DNA of 5,722 bases from Candidatus Omnitrophota bacterium (GTDB lineage: Bacteria > Omnitrophota > Gorgyraeia > Gygaellales > JAHJCI01). The notes beneath the pieces were generated by a model. It was not told the origin of the DNA, did not search any database, and was given only the letters and a program-made list of their open reading frames with translations. Below are positions 4,047 through 5,722 of the stretch, piece after piece (within the stretch, counting starts at the first letter, position 1; every line of letters begins with the position of its first letter). The stretch covers positions 1-5,722 of the forward strand of contig JAHJCI010000083.1 of assembly GCA_018813085.1 (NCBI GenBank), in the 5' to 3' direction. A program made the position numbers and the translations under genes.

Positions 4047-5570
4047 TTAATTCAATTCGACATCCCTGTTAACTCTACGAGAACAATCTTCTCCCGCTGA
4101 TGAAAAATATCCACCCGTTAAGCCATTAAGCAAAGCAGTTAATTCCTCAATCCGCATCTCCTGATCTGCATTGTTATTCTGCTCTTGCTCAAGAGCAGAT
4201 ACAAGACGGCAGCGTTCAAAGTATACTCGCGTGACTTCATCTAAAATATCCTGGCGTAATTTAATCATCAGCCTCACTTGAGAATCAATTAACCTATCCT
4301 GTTCGCTCCAGATTAAATCGCTTAAATCCCAGGTTAAAGATATACCCCAATCACGGGGACCGACATTATAACGCGTAAACTGAGAATTACTATACGCTGA
4401 AACCGTTTTATCATAATCTAAGGAAAAACCCGGCAGAATTGCTTTAAGGCGGCTAAGCCTTCGTTGAGAAGCAATCCATGTCGGATCAATAACCTGCGCA
4501 TATTCAACAGCCGCTGACTGAACTTCCTTGATACCCGGCCCGTATCTATATCCTCTTAAATTATTGGCACTGAAATAGCTATTTTCAGTAACGAAAAGTC
4601 CGCTATCTCCGGCAACATAAATATTTCCCCGATTATCAACAGTTAGAAAGCATGCATCTTGCATGCTTAATCTTAGGGATACTTCTTGCCACTTGACCTT
4701 ATCGTAAATAAAAACCCCTGATTTAATTACTGCTAGCAAGCCTGAATCTTCAGAGCCAAAGACGAAATGTATATTTTGACTTAATAAACCAACGTCTGGA
4801 AAATGCTGCCAATTTTCTCCTGAATCTTCACTTTTATACACACCTTTGTTTGTTGCCAAATAAATTCGTTGCGTATTCTCAGTTTCGACAGAGATATGAT
4901 TAATTAAAGGGGTATTCGTCTCTTCGCTTTGGTCAGTCTCGTAATCTTCTGATGCTTGAGAATCTTCAGGCCTAGAGACAAAAACCCTTTTAACATCTGA
5001 ATTATCACTGCTTCGATATACCCCTTCCTGCGTTAGCGAATAAACAAAATCATTAATTCCGTCTACTGCTATCATCTTTACTGGCAAACGTCCAAGCCTA
5101 CCTTTAAATCTTGCCCAGGTAAGCCCATTATCAAAACTCCTGAACAACCCTGTTTGAGTAGCCAGGTAAATTTCCCTATTTTTAATTTTAACCACATATA
5201 AACAGTCATTTTCTTCTTCGGAACCCTGACTAAAAATTCGTTTCCATGTTTTCCCCCCATCGGAAGAAAAAAATAGTCCAGAACTACAGGCAGCATAAAT
5301 CGAATCCCCATCAACATATAGAGAGTTTACCTTTTTATTTATACCGATAAGCACTGCCTTCCAGGACTCCCCGCCGTTACTTGTCTTGAATAACCCTTTA
5401 TCTGAGCCCAAGAGAATTTTATTCTGATCCTGGCTGTCTACCCAGGCAAAATTTACATCAGTAATCTCTTTACTGATGTTCTTCCAAAATACACTTTCAT
5501 AAGTTAAACCTTCTGCCAAAAAGAATAAACAAATACCTGCTGCTATTAAAAAAATTAAACAAATTTTCAT
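4047..5570 (-). CDS. Exported BNR/Ycf48-like beta-propeller with TolC-like C-terminal segment
   Basis: A 507-residue secreted or outer-membrane-associated protein. Residues 3-19 are a hydrophobic export signal. Residues about 25-335 are a beta-propeller: seven repeats carry the BNR/Asp-box-like pattern 'G[LV][FY].S.D.G..W' at 59-70, 98-109, 141-152, 183-190 (degenerate), 243-254, 285-294 (degenerate) and 324-330 (degenerate). An acidic insert (201-220) separates blades four and five. Such propellers (Ycf48/PSII-stability type) usually bind protein partners or glycans. Residues 348-507 differ: LPGFSLDY, WGISLTWDLSDLIW, then a long helix with DEVTRVYFERCRLVSALE, and a final EELTALLNGLTGGYFS. 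The first part resembles one TolC-family repeat. The ATG at 5570 is fixed by a strong AAGGAGGT 6 bases upstream. It lies next to pilus genes but has its own apparent unit. The specific function is unknown. Confidence 0.75.
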   Translation of the reverse strand: MKICLIFLIAAGICLFFLAEGLTYESVFWKNISKEITDVNFAWVDSQDQNKILLGSDKGLFKTSNGGESWKAVLIGINKKVNSLYVDGDSIYAACSSGLFFSSDGGKTWKRIFSQGSEEENDCLYVVKIKNREIYLATQTGLFRSFDNGLTWARFKGRLGRLPVKMIAVDGINDFVYSLTQEGVYRSSDNSDVKRVFVSRPEDSQASEDYETDQSEETNTPLINHISVETENTQRIYLATNKGVYKSEDSGENWQHFPDVGLLSQNIHFVFGSEDSGLLAVIKSGVFIYDKVKWQEVSLRLSMQDACFLTVDNRGNIYVAGDSGLFVTENSYFSANNLRGYRYGPGIKEVQSAAVEYAQVIDPTWIASQRRLSRLKAILPGFSLDYDKTVSAYSNSQFTRYNVGPRDWGISLTWDLSDLIWSEQDRLIDSQVRLMIKLRQDILDEVTRVYFERCRLVSALEQEQNNNADQEMRIEELTALLNGLTGGYFSSAGEDCSRRVNRDVELN

Positions 5571-5576
5571 TTTCCC

Positions 5577-5584
5577 ACCTCCTT
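5577..5584 (-). promoter_or_regulatory. Strong ribosome binding site of the propeller gene
   Basis: AAGGAGGT lies 6 bases before the ATG at 5570 and is a full anti-16S match. It overlaps the TAA stop (5585-5583) of the upstream reading frame, the usual layout of adjacent genes in one operon. Confidence 0.8.
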
Positions 5585-5720
5585 ATTCAATAGACGAAAG
5601 AAGCAGGAAAATCTCACTCAAAATCTTCAATCTTTTAGGGACATCCGCCTTCGCTAAGCAGCTTTCGCGCTTAGCTTCGTCGGATAGTCCGCCGCAGCTT
5701 ACTGTAGTTAAAGAAACATC
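5583..5720 (-). CDS. C-terminal end of an unidentified protein (partial, 45 residues visible)
   Basis: One minus-strand frame stays open from the window edge to the TAA at 5585-5583, which sits within the ribosome binding site of the propeller gene. The visible residues begin DVSLTTVSCGGLSDEAKRES and end with FLLLSSIE. I do not recognise the protein. The 12-base gap to the next start supports real coding. The middle of this stretch is the GC-rich palindrome at 5639-5690, which would encode the GGLSDEAKRES...KADVP part. Another frame is also open at the window edge but stops inside the palindrome, so this call is moderate: the upstream gene could end there instead, leaving the rest noncoding. 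Confidence 0.45.
   Translation of the reverse strand, partial: DVSLTTVSCGGLSDEAKRESCLAKADVPKRLKILSEIFLLLSSIE
5639..5690. repeat. GC-rich nested palindrome (REP/RPE-like element)
   Basis: A long imperfect palindrome with matched arms GGAC/GTCC (5639-5642 with 5687-5690), ATCCG/CGGAT (5643-5647 with 5681-5685) and GCTAAGC/GCTTAGC (5653-5659 with 5669-5675). It has a 9-base loop, a symmetrical 5-base internal loop and one bulged base (5686). That gives 16 base pairs in about 52 bases. It is clearly richer in GC than its surroundings, suggesting a dispersed palindromic repeat. Only one copy is seen in the window. Confidence 0.6.
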
Positions 5721-5722
5721 CA

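Noticed and set aside
5078..5317. Second minus-strand frame of 79 codons within the propeller gene
   Set aside because: It is out of frame inside well-conserved propeller repeats; a shadow.

Overview
The window is an AT-rich bacterial segment in which every convincing gene reads on the minus strand, so transcription runs from high to low coordinates. Gene content is that of a type IV pilus or type II secretion envelope machine in a Gram-negative (diderm) organism. Low GC, a PilM-PilN fusion, small helix-turn-helix genes next to pilus genes, and a Ycf48-like propeller protein suggest an uncultured lineage such as Omnitrophota or another PVC-type or deltaproteobacterial-like group. That placement is inference, not shown by the sequence.

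Right part (5722 to 4047): the C-terminal end of an unidentified reading frame, whose stop codon lies in the ribosome binding site of the next gene. A GC-rich nested palindrome sits inside it. Then comes a 507-residue exported protein with a BNR/Ycf48-type beta-propeller and a C-terminal segment resembling one repeat of a TolC-family outer-membrane protein.

Middle (4046 to 3349): a short spacer with a near-consensus sigma70-type promoter and interleaved inverted repeats, then a two-gene unit. A 71-residue winged-helix protein (DUF2582 type) overlaps by 4 bases a 127-residue PilX/GspK-like minor pseudopilin.

Intergenic region (3348 to 3111): a very AT-rich 238-base control region. It has a TTGACA-N16-TTTAAT promoter facing left and a set of TTACTTA heptamers, including two arrays of three at exact 10-base spacing. 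It precedes a 57-residue MerR/excisionase-type helix-turn-helix gene.

Left part (3110 to 1): a tightly packed operon of HTH regulator, PilM-PilN fusion, PilO-like, PilP-like and the start of a secretin (PilQ/GspD-like). Gaps are 12 and 1 bases, followed by two ATGA overlaps. By family knowledge the products form the inner-membrane alignment complex (PilM/N/O/P) that links the cytoplasmic motor platform to the outer-membrane secretin; the pseudopilin would be part of the fibre or its tip.

The most interesting features are the 10-base-phased repeats flanking the promoter of a BldC/Xis-like small HTH gene, the PilM-PilN fusion with degenerate nucleotide-binding residues, the propeller-TolC-like fusion, and the palindrome inside an apparent coding region.
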